Shown here: one piece after another, positions 47,438-57,560 of the stretch | How the letters are laid out: each line of letters opens with the position of its first letter | Numbering within the stretch: the stretch's first letter is position 1 | Source: Deinococcus rubellus | GTDB taxonomy: Bacteria; Deinococcota; Deinococci; Deinococcales; Deinococcaceae | Reading direction: 5' to 3' | Length of the DNA: 64,000 nt | Assembly (NCBI RefSeq): GCF_025244745.1 | Contig: NZ_CP104213.1 | Location: 2,487,501 to 2,551,500, forward strand | Made by a program: the position numbers and the translations under genes | Notes under the pieces: generated by a model | Seen by the model: the letters and a program-made list of their open reading frames with translations, nothing else | Database searches by the model: none | Told to the model about the DNA's origin: nothing

Positions 47438-47467
47438 TTTATAAACCTAAAAGTGCCAGATTGTCAA
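47438..47467 (-). promoter_or_regulatory. Promoter of the SHOCT/DUF4097/DUF2089 set
   Basis: Minus strand: TTGACA (47462-47467), 18-bp spacer, TATAAA (47438-47443), 53 bp before ATG 47385. It lies in an AT-rich island unlike its surroundings. Confidence 0.85.
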
Positions 47468-47610
47468 GTTTAGATTTCTATTCAAGATTTTAATGTCGAA
47501 AGTGGGAGCCAAAAGGGCAGCTCAGACCGGAATAAGGCGCGATTAGAAAGCCGACCTTTACAAAATGTTATGCCGTTCCGGTGTCCCTTCTGCCCCGCTA
47601 TGCTGGACGG

Positions 47611-49020
47611 ATGACCGCGCCCCAGCACCCCAGCACCCCACCCGACGACCTGACGCCTGCCCAACGCACCGAGGTGGAACTACTGGCACGCGGCAAGGCT
47701 GAGCGCTCCAAGGTGATCCGCGACGCCAAGCTCAACGAGACGCCGGAGATCGCCCACGAGTTTTTGCTGCGCCGGGGGGTGTGGGACGAGTTGCGGGTGC
47801 CGTACGCCGAGCGGGCGGGCATTGACCTGAGTGACATCGCCCTGCCGGTGCCCGAACTGCCAGGTGAGACCCGCCTCGACCTGACCCACCTTCCGGCCTA
47901 CGCCATCGACGACGAGGGCAGCCTGGACCCCGACGACGCCATCAGCCTGGAACCACTCTCCAGCGGCTGGCGGCTGTGGGTGCATGTGGCGGACGTGGCC
48001 GCACTGATCGGGCCGAACAGCCCGCTGGACCTGGAAGCCCGCGCGCGCGGCGCGACCCTGTATCTGCCGGACCGAATTTACAGCATGGTGCCGAACTCGG
48101 TGGTGGAGCAACTCGGCCTGGGCCTGCACCCGACCTCCCCGGCGCTGAGTATCAGCATCGACTTCGACGCCGAGTGGAACGCCGACACGGTGGACGTGCA
48201 ACTGACCACCATCAAAGCCGAGCGGCTGAGTTACAGCGCCGCGCAACTCCGGCTGGACGCGGGCAAGGAGCCGTTCGTGACGCTCAGATCACTCTATCTT
48301 GCCAGCAAAAAGCAGCGCGAGGCCGAGGGCGCACTGACCATCGACCTGCCGGAGGTGCGCGTCAAGTTGCACGGCGACGAGATTGAAATCAAATCCCTGC
48401 CCCGGCCCGAGACCCGCCTGATCGTGCAGGAGTGCATGACGCTGGCGGGCTGGGCCGCCGCCATCTACGCCGACGACCTGGAGATTGCGCTGCCCTACGC
48501 CACCCAGGACGCCCCCACCCGCGAGGTGCGCGGCGACGACCTTCCGGCGCACTGGGCACGCCGCAAGACGCTGGCCCGCACCCGCTTCCGGCCTTCACCG
48601 GGGGCACATCACGGCATGGGCCTGGACGCCTACGCACAGGCCACCTCGCCGATGCGCCGCTACCTCGATCTGGTGGTGCACCAGCAGCTCCGGGCCGCCC
48701 TCAAGGAGGAGCCTGGCCTGACGGGGGGCGAGATCGCCGGGCGGGTCGCGCAGGCCGAGATGAACGCAGGCGGCACCCGCACCACCGAGCGACTCACCCG
48801 CCGCCACTACACCCTGGTGATGCTCAAGCGCCAGCCTGGGCGCATCTGGGACGCGCAGGTGGTCGAGCGGCGCGGCCCGCAGGCCACCGTGCTGATTCCC
48901 GAACTGGCCTTAGATACCCTGATGAGCACGGCAGCCCCCACCGGCACGCTGCTGAAGGTGCAGGTGGCGGAAGTAGATCTGCCGAATCTGGGGGTGCGGC
49001 TGCGGGAGATACGGGGGTGA
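47611..49020 (+). CDS. RNase II/R family exoribonuclease (RNB domain)
   Basis: 469-residue 3'-to-5' exoribonuclease. The N-terminal helical part replaces the usual cold-shock domains. The RNB core has AIDDEGSLDPDDAISLEPL near residue 91 (catalytic Asp cluster), LWVHVADVAALIGPNSPLD, LPDRIYSMVP near 150, and ATSPMRRYLDLVVHQQLRAA near 345 with the RNB C-terminal motif. A short S1-like end follows. It resembles the compact RNase II-type enzymes known from Deinococcus. ATG 47611 is 6 bases after TATGCT (47599-47604). Confidence 0.92.
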   Translation: MTAPQHPSTPPDDLTPAQRTEVELLARGKAERSKVIRDAKLNETPEIAHEFLLRRGVWDELRVPYAERAGIDLSDIALPVPELPGETRLDLTHLPAYAIDDEGSLDPDDAISLEPLSSGWRLWVHVADVAALIGPNSPLDLEARARGATLYLPDRIYSMVPNSVVEQLGLGLHPTSPALSISIDFDAEWNADTVDVQLTTIKAERLSYSAAQLRLDAGKEPFVTLRSLYLASKKQREAEGALTIDLPEVRVKLHGDEIEIKSLPRPETRLIVQECMTLAGWAAAIYADDLEIALPYATQDAPTREVRGDDLPAHWARRKTLARTRFRPSPGAHHGMGLDAYAQATSPMRRYLDLVVHQQLRAALKEEPGLTGGEIAGRVAQAEMNAGGTRTTERLTRRHYTLVMLKRQPGRIWDAQVVERRGPQATVLIPELALDTLMSTAAPTGTLLKVQVAEVDLPNLGVRLREIRG

Positions 49021-49023
49021 GAG

Positions 49024-49859
<836 letters not shown>

Positions 49860-49863
<4 letters not shown>

Positions 49864-50900
49864 TTCACGACCTCGCCGATCAGGTTGGTCTGAAGGCCGA
49901 AATTGTCAGCGTAGAGCGCTTGAATGCCGTCGTACTCACTGGCCGTCAGCGGGGCAGCGTCGAAGGCGGCAACGTACTCGTCCAATCCCTTCTGGTTGTA
50001 GATGTTGGGCAAGACGCTGGCCATCATGGGCGAATGCAGCGCGAATTGCAGGGCCAGTTGACCGATGGTGCGGCCCTTGCCCTCCACGAATCCGGCGTCG
50101 ATCTGTTCGGCTTTCTGAAGGCCGTCTTCCATCCAGGCTTTTTTCTTGGCGTTGGTGGTCATGCGCCAGTTGCGGTGGTCGCCCGGCTCAAACTCGGTTT
50201 CCAGCGTCATGTAGCCTTCCAGGAGGCCCGAAGCGTGCGGCACGCGGGCAATCACGCTGACGCCCTCGGCCTCGGCCACCTTCAGCACTGGCCCACCGAT
50301 GATCTGCTCCAGCAGGTTGTAAATGATCTGCGGCGGCGCGTGGCGGTCTTTGATGGTGGCGATGCCCTCGTCGACCTGGCGCTCGTTGAGGGCAGGTCCG
50401 AGTGCGGTGCCGTAAGCGCGAATCAGCCCCTCAGCTTTCAGCTTGCCGAGTTCGGCCCACAGATCGTCGGCCAGCGCCGAGCCGCGCTCGATGGCGTTCA
50501 GGCGCGGATTGTGGAGCTGGTAGTAATCCAGATAATCGGTGCCGAGGCGCTTGAGGCTGCCTTCCAGCGCCTTGCGGAGATACACGGGCGTCCAGTCGTG
50601 GGGGCGCTCCTGCTGGCCGGGGCGTTCGGGGTTGGAGTAGATGTCGTAGCCGAACTTGCTGGCAATGACAATCTTGTCGCGCACGTCGCCGAGAGCGCGG
50701 CGCTGGAGTTCCTCGGCCTTGCCGGAAGCGTAGGTGTCGCCGTTGTCGAAGAAGGTGACACCCAGGTCAAAAGCGCGGCGCAGCAGCTGTTCGCCCATCT
50801 GCTCGTCCTTGACGCCCCACCAGGTCGTGCCCACCGTCCAGACGCCGAAGCCCAGAGCGCTGACGGTGAGATCGGTGCCGTGCAATTTGCGGTATTCCAT
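49860..50900 (-). CDS. Aldo/keto reductase
   Basis: 346-residue NADPH-dependent TIM-barrel reductase. Catalytic Asp and Tyr in [19 protein letters not shown] near 49, Lys in VIASKFGYD near 78, His in [17 protein letters not shown] near 125. The substrate is unknown. It leads a two-gene operon with hemQ, with ATG 50900 placed 6 bases after TAGACT (50907-50912). Confidence 0.88.
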
Positions 50901-51296
50901 GTGGGCAGTCTAGGCCGCACCGGGGAGGACAATGCACCCCGAACGAGCGGTCAGGGCGTGAAGAGAGCTGAGGGGGGAAGGGTACTTGCTACGCCCATTC
51001 ACCCCCTCCCAATCCCCCACTCAAGGGCGAAGGGGCAAAAGCCGAGTCAATCACGGCCTTCCATCCTGCCAATTATGAGTAAGCCTTTTGCACAGCGCCC
51101 ACCACGAAAGCGTCCACCAGTCTGAAATGTTGGCGCAATCAACTGCCAGAAAAGCCGGAAGCTCCATCCTGAGCGGAGCGACCAACTTCCCACTCCCCAC
51201 CGGGGAAGGGGCTTCTTGGGCAGAACGGACGCCCTTGAGGACGTCTGCCCGCTGAGGGAAGGGGCAACCGCAAAAGCCCAAACAACTGCTCAGCCG
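50901..51296. other. Intergenic region without a supported gene
   Basis: 396 bp between the aldo/keto reductase start and the MFS stop. It has a hairpin (GGGCAGA...TCTGCCC, about 51219-51252) and two similar runs (GAAGGGGCAAAAGCC near 51028 and GGAAGGGGCAACCGCAAAAG near 51258). It may be decayed repeat DNA. No coding frame is convincing. Confidence 0.45.
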
Positions 51297-52643
51297 CTAA
51301 GCATCTCGCCGCAACTTGCCGCACCACCACCATGCCAGCGCAAACAGCCCCGCCGCCAGCCAGAACACCGCGTCGTACCCCAGCTTGTCGGCAATGACGC
51401 CGCCCAGCACCGGAGCGAACAATGCCATCCCCACCAGCGTATTGAGCGTGCCGATATAGCGGCTGCGGCTGTGCGGCGGCGAGATGTTGAGCAGGTGGTT
51501 GGTGTGGCCCAGGTTAAAGCCCTGCGCCGCCACGCTGGACATCACAAAGACCGCCAGATACAGCCAGCCGACCTGACTCTGCCGCGCCCCGCTGCTGACT
51601 TCGCTGCCCGCGTGCGACGGCCCAAAAAACCACCCTAACCCCAGCGCGATCAGCGGAGCCAGAAACGCCGCCGCCGCCGAATACCGGATAATCCGGCGCG
51701 AGCCTTTGCGCTCGGCGACCCAGCGCCAGACGATATTCGAGAGCGGCGCGACCCCGGTGATGGTCATCAGAAAGACGCCCAGCATGCTGCTCGGTACCCG
51801 CAACTCGCGCAGCGCGTAGACGGTGTAAAAGGGATCGGCCAAACTGGCGAAGGCCAGAATCAGCCGCACGCTGAGAAAGGCCCGGAAGTGGGCGTCGGCC
51901 CGGAGCAGTTGCGGAATGGCCTGGAGTTCCTGGCGGATGTCGGAAGCGGGCTGCGCTGCGTCGGGCGGCTCCTGCACCCTGCCGAAGATCGTGTAGGCGG
52001 CGGTGTAGGCCACTGTCGCCAGCGCGAAGATCAGGACGTAGGTGTACGGAAAGCCCAGCCCCGACCCCAGAATCCAGCGCACGATCAGGCCCGCCGCGAA
52101 AGCCAGCAGCCCGCCGCCCAGATTGCGCACACCGAAGTAGGCGGACCGCTGCTGAGAGGGCACCGTCTTGCTGACCACTTCCAGAAACGGCAGGCCCGAG
52201 ATGCCCGACGCCAGCGCGTTGATGCTCATGGCCACGACGAACAGGCTCAGGCACAGCGCCGGAGATTCCCACAAGAAGGCCGTGATCAGCACCATCGCCA
52301 GGTACGAGCCGATACGCACACTGGCCGAGGACCGATAGACCGGCAGCTTGTACGGCAGCGCCCGTACCCTGGCCGCCACCAGAATCTGCGGCAGCATCCA
52401 GCCGCCCTGGGCAATGGCCGGAAGCAGCCCGATCACGGTATTGGACGCGCCCAGCCGCGAGGCGAAGCCCGCCAGCACCACCGAGGTATTGAAAAACCCG
52501 TCGCCAGTAGAAGCCAGAAACCCGTTGAGGATACCCAGGCGGTAATTGCGGGCGTCGCTCGCCACTTGATCCGGAGTTACGGAATCAGGCTGGGACGGAG
52601 CCTTGTTGGGGGCAGCGCGGTCAGACTCTGGCGCGGTGGACAC
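51297..52643 (-). CDS. Major facilitator superfamily transporter
   Basis: 448-residue protein with about 12 membrane segments: for example VIGLLPAIAQGGWMLPQILV, GSYLAMVLITAFLWESPALC, LFVVAMSINALASGISGLPF, a central loop near residue 235, and AVFWLAAGLFALAWWWCG at the end. There is no family-specific substrate motif. GTG 52643 is chosen because CATACT (52651-52656) lies 7 bases upstream; GTG 52664 is possible. N-terminal 30 residues are polar. Confidence 0.85.
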   Translation of the reverse strand: MSTAPESDRAAPNKAPSQPDSVTPDQVASDARNYRLGILNGFLASTGDGFFNTSVVLAGFASRLGASNTVIGLLPAIAQGGWMLPQILVAARVRALPYKLPVYRSSASVRIGSYLAMVLITAFLWESPALCLSLFVVAMSINALASGISGLPFLEVVSKTVPSQQRSAYFGVRNLGGGLLAFAAGLIVRWILGSGLGFPYTYVLIFALATVAYTAAYTIFGRVQEPPDAAQPASDIRQELQAIPQLLRADAHFRAFLSVRLILAFASLADPFYTVYALRELRVPSSMLGVFLMTITGVAPLSNIVWRWVAERKGSRRIIRYSAAAAFLAPLIALGLGWFFGPSHAGSEVSSGARQSQVGWLYLAVFVMSSVAAQGFNLGHTNHLLNISPPHSRSRYIGTLNTLVGMALFAPVLGGVIADKLGYDAVFWLAAGLFALAWWWCGKLRRDA

Positions 52644-52703
52644 AATTCTCAGTATGCACCTCACTGTCTGCGCCCCCGGCTTTCCCGCCGCCTACAACCC
52701 CCT

Positions 52704-53603
52704 CTACGGCAGCCGTCCCAGCAGGGGCACCACAATCGCCACTCCCACCACGCTCAACAGGGTGGTGACCAGCACCGTCGAGGCCACCGTGTCGCTGTCG
52801 GCGCGGTATTCCTTGGACAGCACGAAGGCGTTGACGGCGGTGGGCATGGCCGAGGACAGCACCAGCCCCTGAAGGTGCAGCCCGCGCAGCCCAATGGCGT
52901 AACCGATGATGAGGCCCAGCAGCGGCATGGCGAAGACCCGCAGCCCGCTGGCCAGCCACACCGGGAAATTCAGCCTGGGCCGCCCACCTGTGCCGAGCTG
53001 CACCCCCAGCGACAGCAGCACCATCGGCAGGGTCGCCCCCGCCAGCAATCCCAGGCCCCGGTCCAGGCCCAACGGCAGGGCCAGGTGTAGGCCGCGCATG
53101 ATCAGCGCCGCCGCGATACACCACACCACCGGCAGCTTGAGCACGCCGCGCAGGGTCGGCCACAGGCCACCGCCCCCGCCGAAGATCAGCGGCCCCGCCG
53201 TGAAGGTCAGCACCACGCTGGACAGGAAGATCACCAGCGCCTGATCGAAGCCCGCCTGACCCAGCGCGAATAAGGCCACCGGCAAGCCGAAATTGCCGTT
53301 GTTCCCGATGGAAACGCAGGCCATCACCGCCCGGCGGGTGGGACCGGGTTGCCGGTAACCCGCCAGGTAGCCCAGCAGCACGCCCGCCCCTGACAGCACG
53401 AAGTAGGCCAGCACCAGTGTCGCCAGTTCACGCGGTTTGGCCTCGGTGTGCAGCAGCGTGTTGAGCGCCAGCGTGGGCGTCAGCAGATACAGGTTGAGGC
53501 GGTTGATGGTGGTGGAGTCCAGCGACAGTCGGTTGCCGACCAGCGCCCCCAGACCCAGAATCAGCAGCACCGGCAGCACCACCGTGAGAAGGGCACTCAG
53601 CAT
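52704..53603 (-). CDS. AEC-family transporter (auxin efflux carrier type)
   Basis: 299-residue membrane protein with about ten helices. Family motif [20 protein letters not shown] near residue 95 and the second-half repeat [18 protein letters not shown] near 252. The substrates of bacterial members are organic acids or auxin-like molecules. ATG 53603 is 7 bases after TATGCT (53611-53616). Confidence 0.88.
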   Translation of the reverse strand: MLSALLTVVLPVLLILGLGALVGNRLSLDSTTINRLNLYLLTPTLALNTLLHTEAKPRELATLVLAYFVLSGAGVLLGYLAGYRQPGPTRRAVMACVSIGNNGNFGLPVALFALGQAGFDQALVIFLSSVVLTFTAGPLIFGGGGGLWPTLRGVLKLPVVWCIAAALIMRGLHLALPLGLDRGLGLLAGATLPMVLLSLGVQLGTGGRPRLNFPVWLASGLRVFAMPLLGLIIGYAIGLRGLHLQGLVLSSAMPTAVNAFVLSKEYRADSDTVASTVLVTTLLSVVGVAIVVPLLGRLP

Positions 53604-53662
53604 GGCCTAGAGCATAGGACGGCGTGGCGCGTGACGCAGTGGCGCTGGGTTACCCTCAGCGC

Positions 53663-54040
53663 ATGTCTCCCCTGCCCTATCCGGCCTTCAAGCCCTGCCC
53701 CTGCGGCTCCAGAAAAAAGTACGCCGGGTGCTGCGCTCCGTGCCTGAGCGGCGAAACGCCCGCCGAGACACCCGAAGCTTTGATGCGCTCGCGCTATGCG
53801 GCCTACGTGCTGCAAGACGCTGCCTATCTCCTCGCCACCTGGCACCCCTGCACCCGCCCTGCCGAGCTGCGCCTGGGGCACACCGGGTGGCTGGGCCTCA
53901 CCGTGCGCCGCACCGAGGGCGACACCGTCAGCTTCACCGCCCGCTATCAGGAGGGCGGCCAGCGTCAGTCACTCCGGGAGCGCAGCACCTTCGTGCAGGA
54001 GGGTGGGCGCTGGCTCTATCTGGACGGAGTGGAAGGCTAG
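53663..54040 (+). CDS. YchJ-like SEC-C motif protein
   Basis: 125 residues. The N-terminal zinc-binding SEC-C motif KPCPCGSRKKYAGCCAPCLSG is followed by TPEALMRSRYAAYVLQDAAYL and LATWHP, the UPF0225/YchJ core. The C-terminal half is a small beta sheet (TVSFTARYQEGGQRQSLRE). Role unknown. ATG is 6 bases after TACCCT (53651-53656), divergent from the AEC transporter. Confidence 0.85.
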   Translation: MSPLPYPAFKPCPCGSRKKYAGCCAPCLSGETPAETPEALMRSRYAAYVLQDAAYLLATWHPCTRPAELRLGHTGWLGLTVRRTEGDTVSFTARYQEGGQRQSLRERSTFVQEGGRWLYLDGVEG

Positions 54041-54095
54041 TGTTGTCCCTGCGGTAGTACGCAGGCGGACACAGCCTTTCTTTTAAGCTGCCGAC

Positions 54096-54875
54096 ATGTG
54101 GAACCCGCAGCAGTACCTTCAGTTTCAGACCGAGCGTGACCGGCCCTTTTTCGATCTGCTGGCGCAGGTGGAAGGTGAGCCGCAGGTGGTGGCCGACCTC
54201 GGCTGCGGCACCGGGCACCTCACCGCCGCACTCTCACAGCGCTGGCCGGAAGCAGAAGTGGTAGGCATAGACAGCAGCGCCGAGATGCTTGAGCGGGCGC
54301 GTCAGCACACCTCGGCCAGGCTGAGCTTCCAGCAGGGCAATCTTCAAAGCTGGCGACCCGAGCGCGCGCCGGGTCTGCTGATCAGCAACGCGGCGCTGCA
54401 ATGGGTGGCCGGTCACGCCGCGCTGATCCCCCGCCTGGCCGGACTGGTCGCTTCCGGCGGCACTTTCGCCTTTCAGGTGCCGGGCAACTTCACCGCGCCG
54501 AGCCATACGCTGCTGGCCGAGGTGCTGTCACGTCCAAGGTGGTCAACCGCCCTGAGCGAGGGCCGCGATAAGGCGGCGCTGGGCAGCTTCGGCCCCGCCG
54601 AATACACCGACCTGCTCGCGCCGCTGGGCTTTACCGTCAACGCCTGGGAAACCACCTACCTGCACCTGCTGCCCAACCCGCCGCAGGGCGGCAGCGCGGT
54701 ACTGGAATGGGTCAAGGGCACGGCGCTCAGGCCGGTGCTGGCGCAACTCAGCGCGCCCGATGCCGCCGACTTTCTGGCCGAGTACGGCGCAGAACTTATC
54801 AGGGCGTATCCGGCCCGCAGCTACGGCACGCCCTTGGAGTTCCGGCGAATTTTCGTGGTCGCCCACCGGCGCTAA
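54096..54875 (+). CDS. tam: Trans-aconitate 2-methyltransferase family protein
   Basis: 259-residue class I methyltransferase closely patterned on Tam, which methylates trans-aconitate, an inhibitor of aconitase. Seen: WNPQQYLQFQTERDRPFFDL at the start, ADLGCGTGHLTAALSQRWPE (SAM motif I), VVGIDSSAEMLERARQ, LLISNAALQWVAGHAALIPR, and the tail SYGTPLEFRRIFVVAHR. ATG is 6 bases after TAAGCT (54084-54089). Confidence 0.88.
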   Translation: MWNPQQYLQFQTERDRPFFDLLAQVEGEPQVVADLGCGTGHLTAALSQRWPEAEVVGIDSSAEMLERARQHTSARLSFQQGNLQSWRPERAPGLLISNAALQWVAGHAALIPRLAGLVASGGTFAFQVPGNFTAPSHTLLAEVLSRPRWSTALSEGRDKAALGSFGPAEYTDLLAPLGFTVNAWETTYLHLLPNPPQGGSAVLEWVKGTALRPVLAQLSAPDAADFLAEYGAELIRAYPARSYGTPLEFRRIFVVAHRR

Positions 54876-54890
54876 ACCAACAGCGCTGAG

Positions 54891-55166
54891 TTATCGCCGC
54901 TGGGAGCCGCTGCGGGGCACCGGCACGGTCAGCACTTCCCAGTGGTGCAGCATCAGACCACTGAGGATCAGCATGAAGCCCAGCAGCAGCGCGAACAACG
55001 TTGGCTGCGGCCCCTGCGCGTAGCCGTAAGCGGCCACCACGAACAGCAGGCAGAGGGTCAGCAGCAGCTGGGGGCGCTGCGAGCGGCGGTGGCGGTAAAT
55101 CCACAGACCGGCAAAAGTGGCGAACAGCAGCGGCAGGGCGAGAGTGTTGAGCATCTCTTGAGGCAT
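54891..55166 (-). CDS. Small three-helix membrane protein
   Basis: 91 residues with three hydrophobic segments (about 6-23, 33-50 and 56-73), a basic turn RHRRSQRPQ and a basic tail. No family is recognised. ATG 55166 is 7 bases after TACGTT (55174-55179). Confidence 0.6.
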   Translation of the reverse strand: MPQEMLNTLALPLLFATFAGLWIYRHRRSQRPQLLLTLCLLFVVAAYGYAQGPQPTLFALLLGFMLILSGLMLHHWEVLTVPVPRSGSQRR

Positions 55167-55235
55167 TTCTCATAACGTATCAGGTGCTTTCTGACAAAAA
55201 TTTGACTGCCTGAAGAAGACTAGACAGGGCCGGAT

Positions 55236-56330
55236 TCAGATTCGCGCCGCCCGCAATTTCTCCTCGTCCACTTTATGATTGCGCAGCGCCGCCACGTCCA
55301 GCCAGCCGTCCCTGAATTCAATCGGCAGGTTAAGCAGATCGCCCTGCACCTTCAGCACGAAGCTCAGTTCGCACGGTTCGGTGACGCCTCCCTGGGTGCT
55401 CAGCAGCGCGGCGTGCAGGGTGCCGAGGCCGCTGCTGGCCTGCGAACCGATCATCACGCCCTTGCCTGCCTGCCGGGCACGCGCGAGCATGGCCAGGCCG
55501 TCGGTAAAGCCGTTGCGGGCCGTTTTGATGTTCAGAATGTCGAAGGTGTCGAAGGCCAGTTCGCGCTCCAGATCGGCGGGCGTGAAGCAGGAATCGTCGG
55601 CCACGATGGGCAGCTTGCCGCTGGCCCTGAGGGCACGGCGCTCATGCAGGAGGCGTACCGGCAGCGGTTCCTCCACATACGTCAGTCCGGCCTCCCGCAT
55701 GGCCTCGAGGGCAGCAGGCGCAAGCTCGGGCGTCAGCGTCTCGTTGCTGTCGGCATAAAGCTGCACCGCGTCGCCGAATTCGGAACGCAGCACCCCAATC
55801 ACGGTCAGATCGCGGGCGTGGTCGCGGCCCACCTTCACCTTCAGGACCCGCACGCCCTGTCCGACCACCCGGCGGGCTTCCTCCAGCATCTCGGCGGGCG
55901 TGCTGATCCCCAGGATGTAGGAGACGCGCACCGAATGCTGCGGTCCCAGCAGCACGTCAAAGAGGCTCTGGCCGCTGGCTTTCTGGCGGGCGTCCCACAG
56001 CGCCATGTCGAGTGCGCCCCTGGCCGTCAGGTTCTGGGCCACGCTGTTGCGGGCGGCGTTGAGGGCGGCCTCGTCGTGAATGTCCAGGCCCACGAAGGCG
56101 GGTTCGAGGTGCTTCAGAATGCCCAGCACGCTCGCCACCGTCTCACCGTAGATGGTGGGGCGCGGCGGCGCTTCGGCCTCGCCCACGCTGCCGTCTTCCA
56201 GATGAACCCGCACCAGCACATGCTCGGCAGCACTCAGGCGGCTGTGTGCGCCCCAGGCCAGCGACCCGTGCAGCGGCAGGCGGTAGGGAATCCCCTCCAG
56301 CCGGACGATCGTCACAGCCTTGCCTGTCAC
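55236..56330 (-). CDS. Enolase-superfamily epimerase (muconate-lactonizing/dipeptide-epimerase type)
   Basis: 364-residue enzyme of the muconate-lactonizing subgroup. N-terminal capping domain, then the barrel with catalytic Lys in [14 protein letters not shown] near 165, metal ligands Asp in LYADSNETL near 193, Glu in YVEEPLPV near 218 and Asp in IVADDSCF near 243, and the second catalytic Lys in [11 protein letters not shown] near 265. The ligand set is complete. L-Ala-D/L-Glu epimerase, other dipeptide epimerases and o-succinylbenzoate synthase are the likely options. It overlaps the NTPase gene by 4 bp. Confidence 0.85.
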   Translation of the reverse strand: MTGKAVTIVRLEGIPYRLPLHGSLAWGAHSRLSAAEHVLVRVHLEDGSVGEAEAPPRPTIYGETVASVLGILKHLEPAFVGLDIHDEAALNAARNSVAQNLTARGALDMALWDARQKASGQSLFDVLLGPQHSVRVSYILGISTPAEMLEEARRVVGQGVRVLKVKVGRDHARDLTVIGVLRSEFGDAVQLYADSNETLTPELAPAALEAMREAGLTYVEEPLPVRLLHERRALRASGKLPIVADDSCFTPADLERELAFDTFDILNIKTARNGFTDGLAMLARARQAGKGVMIGSQASSGLGTLHAALLSTQGGVTEPCELSFVLKVQGDLLNLPIEFRDGWLDVAALRNHKVDEEKLRAARI

Positions 56331-57139
56331 AACCAGCCCCGAATGCGCCGGGCCACTTCTTCCGGCGGCAGGGCAGCGGTGTCGAGACCCAGCACCCGTT
56401 CGGGCGGTAGGGTCAGCAGGAAGGTGCGGGCAGCGGCAGGGTCGTAGTTCAGCTTCTCAGTCAGCACAATTTTAGTTTTGGCGAGAATGTCGGCGGGCGA
56501 GTGGCCTGCTGACTCCAGGGCGGCGAGTTCGGCGAGCTCGGCAGGCGCAAAGACCTGCGCCGCGCCGGAAAGGGCCGCCAGCTCACGGGCCAAGTCGCCG
56601 CCGCCCGCAGCACTCACCTGATCGAAGCTGTCGTTCCGGCCCAGCAGTCGGCGCACCCGCAGCACATCGGGCGCGTGCAGGTTGACAAATCTCCACCCGG
56701 CAAACTGCTCGGCGGCATACTGCACCTCATCGAGACCGCGCAGCCCGTCAAAGACCAGGCGCTCACCCGCTTCGGGCGCGGCCCACAGCCCGCCGAGCGC
56801 CTGTGCCATACCGCCAGGGTGGGCCTCGCGGTAGCGGGCGGTGAGGGCGAAACGCTCCTGACGGTCGGTCACGGACTTCCCTGCCAGCGGCCCGATCATC
56901 ACGGCGTCCGTCACCTCGCGGCGGTCCGGCAAAATCCGCAGGCGTTCGGCACCCAGGGCGGCCAGGGCGGTGCTCTTGCCCACGCCCGTCACACCGACCA
57001 GCACGATCAGCGGCAGGGTGGAGAGTGGCTGAGCATTCGGCGGCCGGATATTTGATCGCTGGGCCTCTGATGGGCGGGCCTGACCCGGCTGCGATTCCTG
57101 ACCGGGCCAGAGACCGGACAGAGAAAAATAAAGCGTCAT
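56327..57139 (-). CDS. P-loop NTPase, unknown function
   Basis: 270 residues. The first 45 residues are polar and Pro/Gln-rich. Walker [21 protein letters not shown] lies near residue 48, then [20 protein letters not shown], an acidic strand [18 protein letters not shown] (Walker B-like) near 130, and a C-terminal helical part. It resembles a small AAA-like or nucleotide-kinase fold. It is coupled to the epimerase by a 4-bp overlap and leads the operon, with ATG 57139 placed 7 bases after TAGACT (57147-57152). Confidence 0.75.
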   Translation of the reverse strand: MTLYFSLSGLWPGQESQPGQARPSEAQRSNIRPPNAQPLSTLPLIVLVGVTGVGKSTALAALGAERLRILPDRREVTDAVMIGPLAGKSVTDRQERFALTARYREAHPGGMAQALGGLWAAPEAGERLVFDGLRGLDEVQYAAEQFAGWRFVNLHAPDVLRVRRLLGRNDSFDQVSAAGGGDLARELAALSGAAQVFAPAELAELAALESAGHSPADILAKTKIVLTEKLNYDPAAARTFLLTLPPERVLGLDTAALPPEEVARRIRGWL

Positions 57140-57357
57140 GGGCCGCAGTCTAACGGTCTGGACAGACCCGGCTAAAGGTTTGCCAAAGGCTAGGCCAAGC
57201 CCATGTAAGCGCCGTGACGTTTCGCACACGCCTGACAGCGGCCTAGACTTCTCTTCAGGAGTGTCTATGGCTTCTGGCGTCATGGACCGCTTTTCAACCG
57301 ATGTTCACCCGCCGCGTCAGCAGACGTTTTCGGCCCAGCTCAATCCAAGGAGACTTT

Positions 57358-57495
57358 ATGGCGCGACTCAAAGGCAACAACTCAGGCGGCGGCGGCCTGG
57401 CATGGATCATCGGGATCATCGTGGTGCTGGTTTTGCTGTACCTGCTCTACCGCTTTTATCTGCAACCCAACGGCCTGCTCGACCTGGGGTTCTGA
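57358..57495 (+). CDS. Small single-helix membrane protein
   Basis: 45 residues: a glycine-rich polar N-terminus (MARLKGNNSGGGG), one membrane helix (about 14-33, LAWIIGIIVVLVLLYLLYRF) and a short tail. AAGGAG lies before ATG. It lies 65 bp upstream of the PRC-barrel gene and may be expressed with it. Confidence 0.6.
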   Translation: MARLKGNNSGGGGLAWIIGIIVVLVLLYLLYRFYLQPNGLLDLGF

Positions 57496-57560
57496 TCCCG
57501 GATTTCTAGGCCCCGACACAGCGGTTTTTGATTGTTCACTTACATTCCAGGGAGACTTTT

